39,408 nucleotides of DNA, from the NCBI GenBank assembly GCA_946480015.1, contig CAMLIL010000052.1:1-39408 (forward strand), in the 5' to 3' direction. Below the pieces are notes generated by a model. It ran no database searches. It saw nothing but the letters and a program-made list of their open reading frames with translations, and was not told where the DNA came from. Source of the stretch: an uncultured Oxalobacteraceae bacterium (lineage in GTDB: Bacteria; Pseudomonadota; Gammaproteobacteria; Burkholderiales; Burkholderiaceae). A program made the translations under genes and the position numbers. Shown here piece after piece: positions 16,259 to 24,036 of the stretch (position 1 is the stretch's first letter; every line of letters starts with the position of its first letter).

Positions 16259-17011
16259 ATGCCAAATGCAATTCGATCACTGTTGATCGCTACAGTGTGC
16301 GTACTCGGAGCACCTGTACTCGTCGCGTGTGCTAAGCCAACAACAGTGGGGGTGGAAATTCATGCCGTCAACTATAGTGGCGACGACTTCAGCTATGTTT
16401 TGGTGGACCCAAGCAATCCCAATACTGCAAGCGGCGGCGAAACTATCGCTCCATATGCGGCCGGAGGGACGGTATGTTGTTTTACGTTGCCAAAAAAATG
16501 GCGCCCAGGAATCAAGATCGAAATCCGCACTACTCAGTGGTTGCCTAAGCTCCCAAACGGAACATTACCCGAGGTTAAAAAGACTGAAGTGGTGGATGTG
16601 CCACGCTATGCTGAAGGCATCCCGGGTGAAGTGTGGGTGCTCCGTGCTCCTGACGGGACAATGAGTGTGGTGTCGACGAACTTCCAGCCTGACCATCCCA
16701 AATGGCCCGGGAAGATCAAGGGCTGGCCGGTTCCGTCCATTGAATATCGGCGTGAATATTGGGAACTGTTAAAGAAACATGAAGAGGAAGGAGTTGAACT
16801 CTACCTTTCACTGCTAGACAGGATCGAAAAGGAACCGCTAGTTGTCGCAAAGGAGTTTTGGGGGTCTGACCTAAAATATTCCAGTGAAGCAATAAGGCAA
16901 TTTTCCGGCCCAGAAGATCCGAGATATATCGCTTACCTTAAGAAGAAATTTGGCGCGAGCCTTGAGCGTAGCCGAGGATTGTTGAGCAACGTTATGAAGG
17001 CACGACCTTGA
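16259..17011 (+). CDS. DUF3304-type lipoprotein, probable immunity protein for the lipase effector
   Basis: The 250-aa protein begins MPNAIRSLLIATVCVLG, a lipoprotein signal peptide, and LVAC at about residues 21-24 is the lipobox with the lipidated cysteine. The mature part starts with VGVEIHAVNYSGDDFSYVLVD and includes GGTVCCFTLPKKWRPG, matching the DUF3304 family. Such lipoproteins often sit beside T6SS phospholipase genes. A membrane-anchored periplasmic protein is the expected immunity factor for an enzyme that acts in the periplasm. The start directly follows the adaptor stop (TAAATG), and the stop overlaps the effector start (TTGA), so immunity is made just before toxin. A hand count of one line (16861-16920) gives 28 G or C of 60, far below the surrounding genes. 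Confidence 0.75.
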   Translation: MPNAIRSLLIATVCVLGAPVLVACAKPTTVGVEIHAVNYSGDDFSYVLVDPSNPNTASGGETIAPYAAGGTVCCFTLPKKWRPGIKIEIRTTQWLPKLPNGTLPEVKKTEVVDVPRYAEGIPGEVWVLRAPDGTMSVVSTNFQPDHPKWPGKIKGWPVPSIEYRREYWELLKKHEEEGVELYLSLLDRIEKEPLVVAKEFWGSDLKYSSEAIRQFSGPEDPRYIAYLKKKFGASLERSRGLLSNVMKARP

Positions 17012-19191
17012 GTGCTCTCCTCGCCCCCACCATTAAGGATAGTTTCGCGGCGGCGGCCGATTCGGTCCGCTTCTTTACCCAAAATGAGCTAGATGATATT
17101 CGTGTCCAATTTGAGTCACGCGAACAAACCGTGCTCGGGGTGCCTGCGGAGTCATGCAAGAACAACCTGTTTTTCGGGTTTTTCCTTGATGGGACGAAGA
17201 ACAATTATATTCAGGCAGAGAGCGGCAGAAACCATTCAAATGTGGCGCGCCTATACGACTGTTATCCAGGCTTGAGCGTTCCTGGCGTTTTGCCACCCGA
17301 AACTGACTGGCAAAATAACCCTTCCCGGTACACGCACTTTTTTAAGGTCTACGTGCCTGGGGTGGCGTCTCCATTCCCCCAAGTAGGCGACAGCGGAGTC
17401 GGGACTCAGGGCACCGCAGGCGCAGCGTCTGGCGCACTTGGCGAACGCCGTATCATCTGGGCTCTGATACAAGCGGTTAATAACGTTCATCGCTACTTTA
17501 TGAAGGCGCCGTTAATCCGTTCCGAGGAGATATCGGGTTTACTTAAGCGAATTTGCCTCAATAAGTCTTCCCGCCGATTGCTGGAGCCGAAAGGCGCGTG
17601 GTCTTCTTCTGCCTCCGATCGCGACCCTGATATGCGGCCACGCATAGAATTCGAAAAAATACTGCGGCGGTTGCATACAGCAGTTTCACAACATTGGCCT
17701 GACGAAAAGACTGGGAAGCCACGTAAGGTCGATCCCGGAATAGTGAAAAAGATCTACGTGTCCATATTCGGTTTTTCGCGCGGCGCAACGCAAGCACGTG
17801 CTTTCATAAATTGGCTCCAATCATTGTGCAAGCTCGACGCTGAGTTACGTGGCAAGCCAGGCCAGCTGACGCTTGGGGGCTTCGACGTTGAGTTTGATTT
17901 TTTGGGCTTGTTTGATACTGTTGCTTCGGTGGGAGCCGGCAACACACTCGGAAATAGCATCGCGGGTAAACTATTTGATGGCCACGGCGCTTGGGCGGAC
18001 GCCGAGGAAAGCTTGCGCATTCCAGAAGGAATAAAATGCCTGCATCTGGTTGCTGCACATGAACTGCGGCGGAGTTTCCCGCTCGATTCTGTCGCAGTGA
18101 AAGGCACTCTTCCGGCAGGATGCCAGGAGATGGTTGTGCCAGGAGTTCATTCGGACTTAGGTTGTGGATATTCCCCGGGTGAGCAAGGCCGCGGCACCGA
18201 CCCGAACGGTGCGGATATGCTTGCGCGTATTCCACTACTCTTGATGTACAAAGCGGCCAGACTGAGCGGCGTTCCGCTCAAACTGGAAATGGCGCGACCG
18301 GTAGCACAAGATCGATTTCGATTGAGTTTGGGAGCAATTGCAGCGTTCAATGCATATATCGGTGAGTGCAAAGTGGTTAGTGGCCCGATCCACCTGGTTA
18401 TGCGTGAACAAGCACGTAAGCAGATGGAATGGCGGATTTTTCGACGTATCACCGGGAAAAATCCCCTACAAAAAAGCGCAAGTTTTGAACGGGCGTCTAC
18501 GTTCGACCAGAACGACCTTTATAGTGCCGGGCGCGAGTTCGAAACAGAAATCGCCGAATTCATTGAGTGGAGAAAATCAAAGGGCAAAGCATTCAAGGCT
18601 GCCGTGCAAAAGGCAGGCTTTAATAACGAGCATTTGTCAGAATGGGAAGAGATAGCGACCTGGTGGAATGACGAGGTATGTCCTAGCCAAGCGGTGGTCC
18701 GGTTTTTCGATGATTACGTTCACGATTCCCGGGCATGGTTTAAGTTAATCCCTGGAAATCCGGACAATGAAAGAGACCTCCACGAACTTCTTTCCGAATG
18801 GGTCAAAAAACGTCGGGCTGTAAAGGCGCACAACGAAGCCGAGGCCAAGCTTTTTAACAACGGCAAGCGCAAATCAACAGGCTTGCTGACGGTTGGAAAC
18901 ATGGAATATAAGTATGTTCCGCTCACTGATGGATTGACCGACGACGAGCAGCGTGTTGCGGACGAGTATGCGAAGACTGGAAAAATTCCTCGCATGAATA
19001 CATCTGGACGGGAACCATTTAGTTCGTCGTGGGAAAGCTGGGGCTTGTCTGGCCGGGCAGGCTATTTAAGGTTTCGTAAGATTTACGGTGGGCTTGATTC
19101 GGTACTGCTATCTTCAACTCCTGGTTACGTTAGAGGACGCTCTGAGATCGCCGGCGATGTATCGAACAACGAGGCCGGTTTCACTGGTTGA
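17008..19191 (+). CDS. DUF2235/Tle1-like phospholipase, T6SS effector
   Basis: The 727-aa protein carries the DUF2235 alpha/beta-hydrolase layout. FFGFFLDGTKNN at about 54-65 is the family entry motif. GFSRG at 255-259 is the GxSxG nucleophile elbow (Ser257). GLFDTVAS at 300-307 holds a conserved Asp. HSDLGCGY at 381-388 holds the conserved His in the family's HSD-x-G-x-GY box. Tle1 enzymes are phospholipases delivered into rival cells through a VgrG with a DUF4123 adaptor, as arranged here. No signal peptide is present, as expected for T6SS cargo. The start is TTG at 17008, overlapping the lipoprotein stop. The region after about residue 450 is charged and helical, without recognised domains. 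Third codon positions are mixed, unlike the flanking genes (33 G or C of 60 at 18481-18540). Confidence 0.88.
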   Translation: MSALLAPTIKDSFAAAADSVRFFTQNELDDIRVQFESREQTVLGVPAESCKNNLFFGFFLDGTKNNYIQAESGRNHSNVARLYDCYPGLSVPGVLPPETDWQNNPSRYTHFFKVYVPGVASPFPQVGDSGVGTQGTAGAASGALGERRIIWALIQAVNNVHRYFMKAPLIRSEEISGLLKRICLNKSSRRLLEPKGAWSSSASDRDPDMRPRIEFEKILRRLHTAVSQHWPDEKTGKPRKVDPGIVKKIYVSIFGFSRGATQARAFINWLQSLCKLDAELRGKPGQLTLGGFDVEFDFLGLFDTVASVGAGNTLGNSIAGKLFDGHGAWADAEESLRIPEGIKCLHLVAAHELRRSFPLDSVAVKGTLPAGCQEMVVPGVHSDLGCGYSPGEQGRGTDPNGADMLARIPLLLMYKAARLSGVPLKLEMARPVAQDRFRLSLGAIAAFNAYIGECKVVSGPIHLVMREQARKQMEWRIFRRITGKNPLQKSASFERASTFDQNDLYSAGREFETEIAEFIEWRKSKGKAFKAAVQKAGFNNEHLSEWEEIATWWNDEVCPSQAVVRFFDDYVHDSRAWFKLIPGNPDNERDLHELLSEWVKKRRAVKAHNEAEAKLFNNGKRKSTGLLTVGNMEYKYVPLTDGLTDDEQRVADEYAKTGKIPRMNTSGREPFSSSWESWGLSGRAGYLRFRKIYGGLDSVLLSSTPGYVRGRSEIAGDVSNNEAGFTG

Positions 19192-19197
19192 TTAGCT

Positions 19198-19302
19198 GAT
19201 GGCTATGCTGCCATCGGTTGCTGAGCGCACTCGTCGCGCAAGTCGGACTACCTTGAAGTAAGCCCCGCACGGCACGAGGAAATCCGCCATCTCCCCGTGC
19301 CG
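19198..19302. terminator. Two hairpins in the convergent gap after the lipase gene
   Basis: GATGGC-tatgct-GCCATC (19198-19215) forms a 6-bp stem 7 bases after the lipase stop. CGGCACG (19270-19276) pairs with CGTGCCG (19296-19302) just before the end of the glycosidase gene. Neither has a T-run, so they may be weak or Rho-assisted terminators. I see nothing else in the gap. Confidence 0.35.
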
Positions 19303-19310
19303 GCCTCGAC

Positions 19311-20240
19311 TTAAGGCTTGACCTCGACAATGCTGCCGTCGGCCTTGTAGCTCAGCGGTGCGATGGCGATCGAACGCCGTTCGCCGCTGCCGCCGGGCAG
19401 CAGGTTGTCGTGATAGAACAGGTAGGACTTGCCATCCTTCTCCAGGATGGCCTGGTGGTTGGTGGAAATCTTCAGGTAGTCGAGAATCACGCCGCGATAG
19501 GCGAACGGGCCAAGCGGCGAATCGCCGGTCCCGTACACGATCTGACCGGGCCAGCCGGTGCTGAAGCTGAAGTAATAGCGGCCGTCATGTTCATGGATGA
19601 ACGGCGCTTCGCCATATTTTTTCTTTGGATCATTGGCCGGAAAACCGGTGATCACCACGTCGCGGATCGGGCCGTCGGTGCTGATCATGTCGGCCTTGAG
19701 CTTGACGACCTTGGGCACGCGCGTGCCGAAGTACATGTACGCCTGGCCCTGGCGGTCGATGATGACCGCCGGGTCGATCGGCTCGTCGCCGGCGTTGGCG
19801 TCGCGCGCCTTGTCGACCAGCGCGTCGGTGCGGGCATCCTTGAACGGTCCGGCCGGATGATCGGCCACCGCCACGCCGATCTTGTCGCCGCCCACCGGCG
19901 CATAGAAATAGAACTTGCCGTTGCGTTCCGCCATCTCCGGCGCCCATGCCTTGGCATCGGGCCGCGCCCACTTGAACACGCTCACGCCGAGAAAGCCGCC
20001 ATCATCCTTCCAGGTCTTCATGTCCTTCGAGCTGTACAGGCGCCAGGTGGTCGAATCCCAGTACTTGCCGGAATTGGAGGCGTCGTCGGTGGCGTACAGA
20101 TAGAAGGTGCCGCCGCCGGCGTCCTTGACAAAGTGCGGCGACGGATCGGCATTGAAACGCTGGCTGATCGGCGTGGCAGCCATGAGGGCCGGCGCCGCCA
20201 GCGACAGGGCAAGCGCGGCGAAGCGGGAAAGAGCGAGCAT
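19311..20240 (-). CDS. Secreted glycoside hydrolase family 43 protein
   Basis: The 309-aa protein has a signal peptide (about residues 1-21, LALSLAAPALMAA). The five-bladed propeller landmarks of GH43 follow: NADPSPH with Asp32 as likely base, KAWAPEM at about 97-103, EPIDPAVIID with Asp156 as pKa modulator, and YGEAPF with Glu211 as likely acid. Family members cut arabinan, xylan or related plant-wall side chains by inversion; the exact sugar cannot be told. It is probably periplasmic or secreted. The gene is alone, with its own TTGACA promoter and a LacI-type operator, so it is likely induced by a sugar. A clear AGGAG precedes the ATG. The regulator and transporter expected to accompany it are not in the window. 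Confidence 0.85.
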   Translation of the reverse strand: MLALSRFAALALSLAAPALMAATPISQRFNADPSPHFVKDAGGGTFYLYATDDASNSGKYWDSTTWRLYSSKDMKTWKDDGGFLGVSVFKWARPDAKAWAPEMAERNGKFYFYAPVGGDKIGVAVADHPAGPFKDARTDALVDKARDANAGDEPIDPAVIIDRQGQAYMYFGTRVPKVVKLKADMISTDGPIRDVVITGFPANDPKKKYGEAPFIHEHDGRYYFSFSTGWPGQIVYGTGDSPLGPFAYRGVILDYLKISTNHQAILEKDGKSYLFYHDNLLPGGSGERRSIAIAPLSYKADGSIVEVKP

Positions 20241-20259
20241 AGGTCTCCTGGGTGCAAGC

Positions 20260-20273
20260 TGTTAACGATAACA
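20260..20273. promoter_or_regulatory. LacI-family type operator upstream of the GH43 gene
   Basis: TGTTAACGATAACA contains GTTA-ACGA-TAAC, the near-palindromic form with a central CG that LacI/GalR-family repressors commonly bind. It sits 2 bases downstream of the -10 box, over the expected transcription start, an ideal place to block transcription. Confidence 0.65.
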
Positions 20274-20275
20274 AC

Positions 20276-20304
20276 AGCCTATGCCGATCAACCTGCTTTG
20301 TCAA
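20276..20304 (-). promoter_or_regulatory. Sigma-70 promoter of the GH43 gene
   Basis: On the minus strand, a consensus TTGACA (20299-20304), a 17-base spacer and TAGGCT (20276-20281) precede the operator and the AGGAG ribosome binding site. The ATG is at 20240, so the leader is about 30 bases. Confidence 0.65.
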
Positions 20305-20323
20305 TAGCGCACCAAGCTGCGCC

Positions 20324-20971
20324 CTACCCCTTCCAGGTTCTTTTCAGGCCGGTATCGGCATGAATCCAGCCGCCGCGCGGACCGGCGCGGTAGTAATAAC
20401 CCACGCCCCCCTGGCGGAAGCTGCGCACCAGCCCGCCGAGCACCTCGGCGTTCAGGTTGGCGATGCGCACATCGGCCGCCTTGCCGTCCAGATGCAAAGA
20501 CTGGCGCGCGGCCGGCACGCCCGATTCGATCAGCGCCTGGTTGGTCTTGCGGGTGCGGTAACCCGACAAGATCTCCAGCGGCTGGTCGATGCCGTACCGC
20601 GCGATGAAGGCTTGCGTGCCCCACAAGGTCTCGAACAGCTTGGGATCGATGGGCGCGGTCTCCTTGCCGGTGACATCGCGCATCAGGTGGCACAGTTCCT
20701 GATAGGCTGAATCGACGATTTCGCCATCCTTCCAGTACAGCAAGCGCACGCGCTCGCCGCTGGCCGGGCGGATCAGATTGAGCGTGCGCGGCTTGAGCCA
20801 GAAATCTAGGTCGAGCGCTTGCGCATCGAAAATGTCGGGCGGCGGCGCCAGACCGGGGGCGTCGTCGTCGGTATTGGCTTGCCGCGGCTGGGCGGCATAG
20901 GCTGGCAGCGCGGTGGCCCCGAGCGCGGCCACTCCCAGGCTTCGGTATAGAAAATCTCTGCGGCTAGGCAT
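20324..20971 (-). CDS. Tat-exported DUF882/YcbK (MepK-like) peptidase
   Basis: The 215-aa protein starts MPSRRDFLYRSLG, a twin-arginine signal, followed by a hydrophobic segment ending in AYAA. The rest is the M15-like DUF882 fold. LSGYRTRKTNQ, QSLHLDGKAADVRI and GGWIHADTG supply the His, Asp and His zinc ligands. E. coli MepK (YcbK) of this family cleaves meso-DAP cross-links in peptidoglycan, so a murein endopeptidase in the periplasm is likely. The open frame extends 11 codons further upstream, but the RR motif near the N-terminus favours the ATG at 20971. It ends before the GH43 promoter and is on the same strand, with no sign of a functional link. Confidence 0.85.
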   Translation of the reverse strand: MPSRRDFLYRSLGVAALGATALPAYAAQPRQANTDDDAPGLAPPPDIFDAQALDLDFWLKPRTLNLIRPASGERVRLLYWKDGEIVDSAYQELCHLMRDVTGKETAPIDPKLFETLWGTQAFIARYGIDQPLEILSGYRTRKTNQALIESGVPAARQSLHLDGKAADVRIANLNAEVLGGLVRSFRQGGVGYYYRAGPRGGWIHADTGLKRTWKG

Positions 20972-21064
20972 GAACGGTAGCGTCGGTTCAAAGGAAGGCG
21001 CCACTATAGCGCAAGCGGCGCGGGCGCACGTAGCATCAGTGCTACATTTTTTGTGCGCTGCAGC

Positions 21065-21595
21065 TCAGGCGGTGCCGCAGTTGCAGAAGCGCTTGCGCCT
21101 GGAGGGGCAGTCGTCCGCGGCATCGCCGTCGAGCTTCTTCCAGAAAAAGTCGCATTCGAGACCGAAGCAGGACTTTTCCTTGCCTGCCAGCAGATAGCCA
21201 TGATGAGCAAAGAAGGCGCTGGCGGTGGCGGTGCTGTTGAGCTTGACCACGCCGATGTCCCAGCTGCGCGCCTGCGCTTCGACGGCGCACAGCAAGGCCT
21301 TGCCGACACCCTTGCCCTGCGCTTCAGGCAGCACATAGCACAGCGACAATTTGCCGGCCTGGGTCAGCAGGGCCACGCCGGCCAGCTCGCCGTTGTACTC
21401 GGCCACGATGGTGTGGTTGGCGGGCGCACTGATCCAGCTGGCGATGTTGGCCGGTTGCTTGTTCCCCAGCCACGCCTTGAGCGTGTCGGCCTGGCCGCGA
21501 TGGTCCCGATGGCAACACTCGGTGATGGACCGGCACAATACTTGGCAAACGGCAGCGGCATCCTCGGGTGCTGCCAGGCGAATCAGAATACCCAT
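21065..21595 (-). CDS. GNAT family N-acetyltransferase with a cysteine-rich tail
   Basis: The 176-aa protein starts MGILIRLAAPEDAAAV, the normal opening of GNAT enzymes. LCYVLPEAQGKGVGKALL at about residues 87-104 has the acetyl-CoA pyrophosphate loop (Q-x-x-G-x-G/A). NSTATASAFFAHHGY is the following helix and strand. After the fold, the tail DDCPSRRKRFCNCGTA adds three cysteines among basic residues, which could bind a metal. A GTG four codons upstream (21607) is an alternative start. The acceptor of the acetyl group is unknown. It is divergent from the sulfate-binding-protein gene across about 190 bp, in which I see no convincing promoter pair apart from a GATAAT box at 21743-21748 facing right. 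Confidence 0.82.
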   Translation of the reverse strand: MGILIRLAAPEDAAAVCQVLCRSITECCHRDHRGQADTLKAWLGNKQPANIASWISAPANHTIVAEYNGELAGVALLTQAGKLSLCYVLPEAQGKGVGKALLCAVEAQARSWDIGVVKLNSTATASAFFAHHGYLLAGKEKSCFGLECDFFWKKLDGDAADDCPSRRKRFCNCGTA

Positions 21596-21788
21596 ATTAC
21601 GGCTCACAAATATCTTAACAACCAGAAAATCATATTGCCTGTCACCGAGGCAGCGCGACTATACAACAAAGCGGATTTTTCTGCTGTCGAGTCGGTGCCG
21701 CACTGCGGCAAACCGCTTCCTGCAAGTGACCGCATGAACGGCGATAATGGATTATTCTGCAACGCATCCAACCAACCGGAGTTTAATT

Positions 21789-22799
21789 ATGCCAAACGCC
21801 GCGTTCACACGCCGCCTGTTCCTTGCCGTCTCCGCCGCCGCCCTGCTGGCGCCCTTGAGTGCCCGCGCCGCCGAGACCGAATTGCTGAACGTGTCCTACG
21901 ATGTTGCCCGCGAACTGTACAAGGACATCAACCCCGCCTTCATCGCCGACTGGCGCAAACGCACCGGCGAAACCGTGACGATCAAGCAATCGCACGGCGG
22001 TTCGAGCAAGCAGGCGCGCGCGGTCGCGGACGGGCTGGAAGCCTCGGTAGTAACCATGAATCAGGCCAACGACATCGACATGCTGGCCGAGCGCGGCCTG
22101 GTGGCAGCCGACTGGGCCAAGAAATTCCCGCACAATGCCGCGCCTTACTACTCGACCATGGTGATCCTGGTGCGCAAAGGCAATCCGAAACGCATCAAGA
22201 ACTGGGACGACCTGGCCAGGCCGGGCGTGGCGGCGGTCATCCCCAACCCCAAGACCGCCGGCAATGGCCGCTATACCTATCTGGCGGCCTGGGGCTCGGT
22301 GCTCAAGAAAGGCGGCACCGAAGCCCAGGCGCGCGATCTGGTCGCGCGCATCTTCAGGAACGTACCGGTGCTGGACGCCGGCGGGCGCGCCGCCACCACC
22401 ACCTTCACCCAGCGCCAGATCGGCGACGCCCTGGTGACGTTCGAGAACGAAGTGTCGATGGTGCGCAGCGAATTCGGCGACAACTTCGAAGTCGTGTACC
22501 CGGCCACCTCGATCCTGGCCGAGACCCCGGTGGCCGTCGTCGACAAGGTGGTCGACAAGCGTGGCGTGCGCAAGCAGGCCACCGCCTATCTGAACTTCCT
22601 GTATTCTGATGCCGGCCAGGAAATCGGCGCCAAGCATTTCCTTCGGGTACGTTCGGATGCGGTCATGAAAAAATTCGCCGCCAACTACAAGCCGGTCAGC
22701 CTTTTCACGGTGGACGAGGTGTTCGGCGGCTGGAAATCGGCACAAAAGAAACACTTCGACGACGGCGGCGAGTTCGACAAGATTTACACGCCGAAATAA
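21789..22799 (+). CDS. Periplasmic sulfate/thiosulfate-binding protein (Sbp/CysP family)
   Basis: The 336-aa protein has a signal peptide (MPNAAFTRRLFLAVSAAALL, cleaved near ARAAE). It shows the family signature LLNVSYDVARELYKDINPAF, then QSHGGSSKQARAVADGLEA and VTMNQANDID, and IPNPKTAGNGRYTYLAAWG, which lines the anion site. It captures sulfate or thiosulfate for an ABC importer. The usual membrane and ATPase genes (cysT, cysW, cysA) do not follow; the next gene is a peptidoglycan enzyme. It is therefore an orphan component that must share a permease encoded elsewhere. The ATG at 21789 has GGAG eight bases upstream. A stable hairpin follows the stop, consistent with a single-gene transcript. 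Confidence 0.92.
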   Translation: MPNAAFTRRLFLAVSAAALLAPLSARAAETELLNVSYDVARELYKDINPAFIADWRKRTGETVTIKQSHGGSSKQARAVADGLEASVVTMNQANDIDMLAERGLVAADWAKKFPHNAAPYYSTMVILVRKGNPKRIKNWDDLARPGVAAVIPNPKTAGNGRYTYLAAWGSVLKKGGTEAQARDLVARIFRNVPVLDAGGRAATTTFTQRQIGDALVTFENEVSMVRSEFGDNFEVVYPATSILAETPVAVVDKVVDKRGVRKQATAYLNFLYSDAGQEIGAKHFLRVRSDAVMKKFAANYKPVSLFTVDEVFGGWKSAQKKHFDDGGEFDKIYTPK

Positions 22800-22821
22800 G
22801 CCCCGAGTGCCTGCCACTGCG

Positions 22822-22841
22822 CTGCCGCCTCCGGGCGGCAG
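22822..22841 (+). terminator. Hairpin after the sulfate-binding-protein gene
   Basis: CTGCCGCC-tccg-GGCGGCAG is a perfect 8-bp GC stem 22 bases beyond the stop codon. No T-run follows, so it may stop transcription only partly or protect the 3' end of the mRNA. Confidence 0.45.
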
Positions 22842-22948
22842 TGTCCATCCAAGCGGCCCCATCATTGCAAAAGTACACGTTATCAGCATCTTACGTGACT
22901 TTTATGAGAAATTAGTTGCATCGCTGCCTAAAAAAGTAGCGTGCGGCG

Positions 22949-22988
22949 TAGACACGGTTCAGCTCAGATGATATCTTCACTGCTGAAC
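22949..22988 (+). promoter_or_regulatory. Promoter with flanking inverted repeat for the PBP7-like gene
   Basis: TAGACA (22949-22954), a 17-base spacer and TATCTT (22972-22977) form a plausible promoter about 100 bases before the ATG at 23077. GTTCAGC (22957-22963) and GCTGAAC (22982-22988) are perfect inverted copies that bracket the -10 box, as an operator would. The rest of the 277-bp gap is AT-rich, with nothing else recognised. Confidence 0.5.
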
Positions 22989-23076
22989 TTAGTTGCCCTG
23001 TAGCTATATCACCTTCATGCCCGCGCGCTCGTGGCGCCCCGACATTGAACCCAACACAAGCACCCTCACGGAATTT

Positions 23077-24024
23077 ATGATCAAGACACTGCTCGCCACC
23101 GCCCTTCTGGCGGCCTCAGCCACCTTTGCCAGCACCGCCATGGCGGTGGGCTTCGGGTCGCAATCGGTCCTCGTGATCGAAGACGGCACCGGCAAGGTAT
23201 TGCTGGAAAAGAATGCCAACGCGGTCGCCCCGATCGCTTCCCTGACCAAACTGATGACCGCCATGGTCGTGCTCGACGCCAGGCAGGACATGCACGAGAT
23301 GATCGCCATCGAACAGCGCGATGTCGACATTCTCAAGCACAGCACCTCGCGCGTGCCGGTGGGCGCCAGGATCAGCCGCGGCGACGTGCTGCAGCTGGCC
23401 CTGATGTCCTCGGACAACCGCGCCGCCGCCTCGCTGGGCCGCACCTATCCGGGCGGCGTGGTCGCCTTCAAAGCCGCCGTGCGCGCCAAGATCGCCGCGC
23501 TGGGCATGAGCCAGACCACCATCGAAGAGCCAACCGGCCTGTCGCCGAACAACAAGTCGACCGCCGCCGACCTGATCAAGATGGCCACCGCCGCTGCCGC
23601 CTACCCGGAAATCAGCCGCATCACCACCGAAGCGCGCGACATCATCCAGATCAACGGCCGCGGTGTCGAGTACCACAACACCAACCGCCTGGTCGGCGCC
23701 AAGGGCTGGGATATCGGCCTGTCCAAGACCGGCTACACCGAAGAAGCGGGCCGCTGCCTGATCATGCGCATCAAGGCCGCCGGCACCAACGCCACCCTGG
23801 TGCTGCTCAACGCCAGGGCCAGCTCGGTGCGCATCATGGATGCGCTCAACATCCGCCGCCTGGTTTCCGGCGGCGAGCGGGACGACACCACCGTCGCCAC
23901 CCGCAAGCGCGTTCGTTCGCCGCTGATGGCCAGGGCATCCGCCGGCGTGAGCAAGAGCGCCGGCGCGCGCACCACCCGCGTCAAGTACAAGGTCCGGCCC
24001 AAACTGCGCCGCCGTGCCAACTGA
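23077..24024 (+). CDS. pbpG: PBP7-like D-alanyl-D-alanine endopeptidase
   Basis: The 315-aa protein has a signal peptide (about 1-23, ending STAMA). The three motifs of the S11 penicillin-binding family are present: SLTK at 55-58 (Ser55 nucleophile), SDN at 112-114, and KTG at 217-219. Length and motif spacing fit PbpG/PBP7, which cuts D-Ala-meso-DAP cross-links in the periplasm and helps remodel murein. The C-terminus after about residue 265 is a long basic tail (RKRVRSPLMARAS to KLRRRAN), which might bind the anionic sacculus or membrane. The ATG at 23077 follows a short GGAA box. The frame is open upstream, but without a signal-peptide-like start. It converges on recD with a 12-bp gap. Confidence 0.9.
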   Translation: MIKTLLATALLAASATFASTAMAVGFGSQSVLVIEDGTGKVLLEKNANAVAPIASLTKLMTAMVVLDARQDMHEMIAIEQRDVDILKHSTSRVPVGARISRGDVLQLALMSSDNRAAASLGRTYPGGVVAFKAAVRAKIAALGMSQTTIEEPTGLSPNNKSTAADLIKMATAAAAYPEISRITTEARDIIQINGRGVEYHNTNRLVGAKGWDIGLSKTGYTEEAGRCLIMRIKAAGTNATLVLLNARASSVRIMDALNIRRLVSGGERDDTTVATRKRVRSPLMARASAGVSKSAGARTTRVKYKVRPKLRRRAN

Positions 24025-24036
24025 ACCGTGCCGGCG

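Noticed and set aside
19192..19310. Possible insertion-sequence end or attachment site at the right border of the T6SS cargo island
   Set aside because: Only short hairpins are present. I found no terminal repeats, tRNA fragment or target duplication matching the left border.
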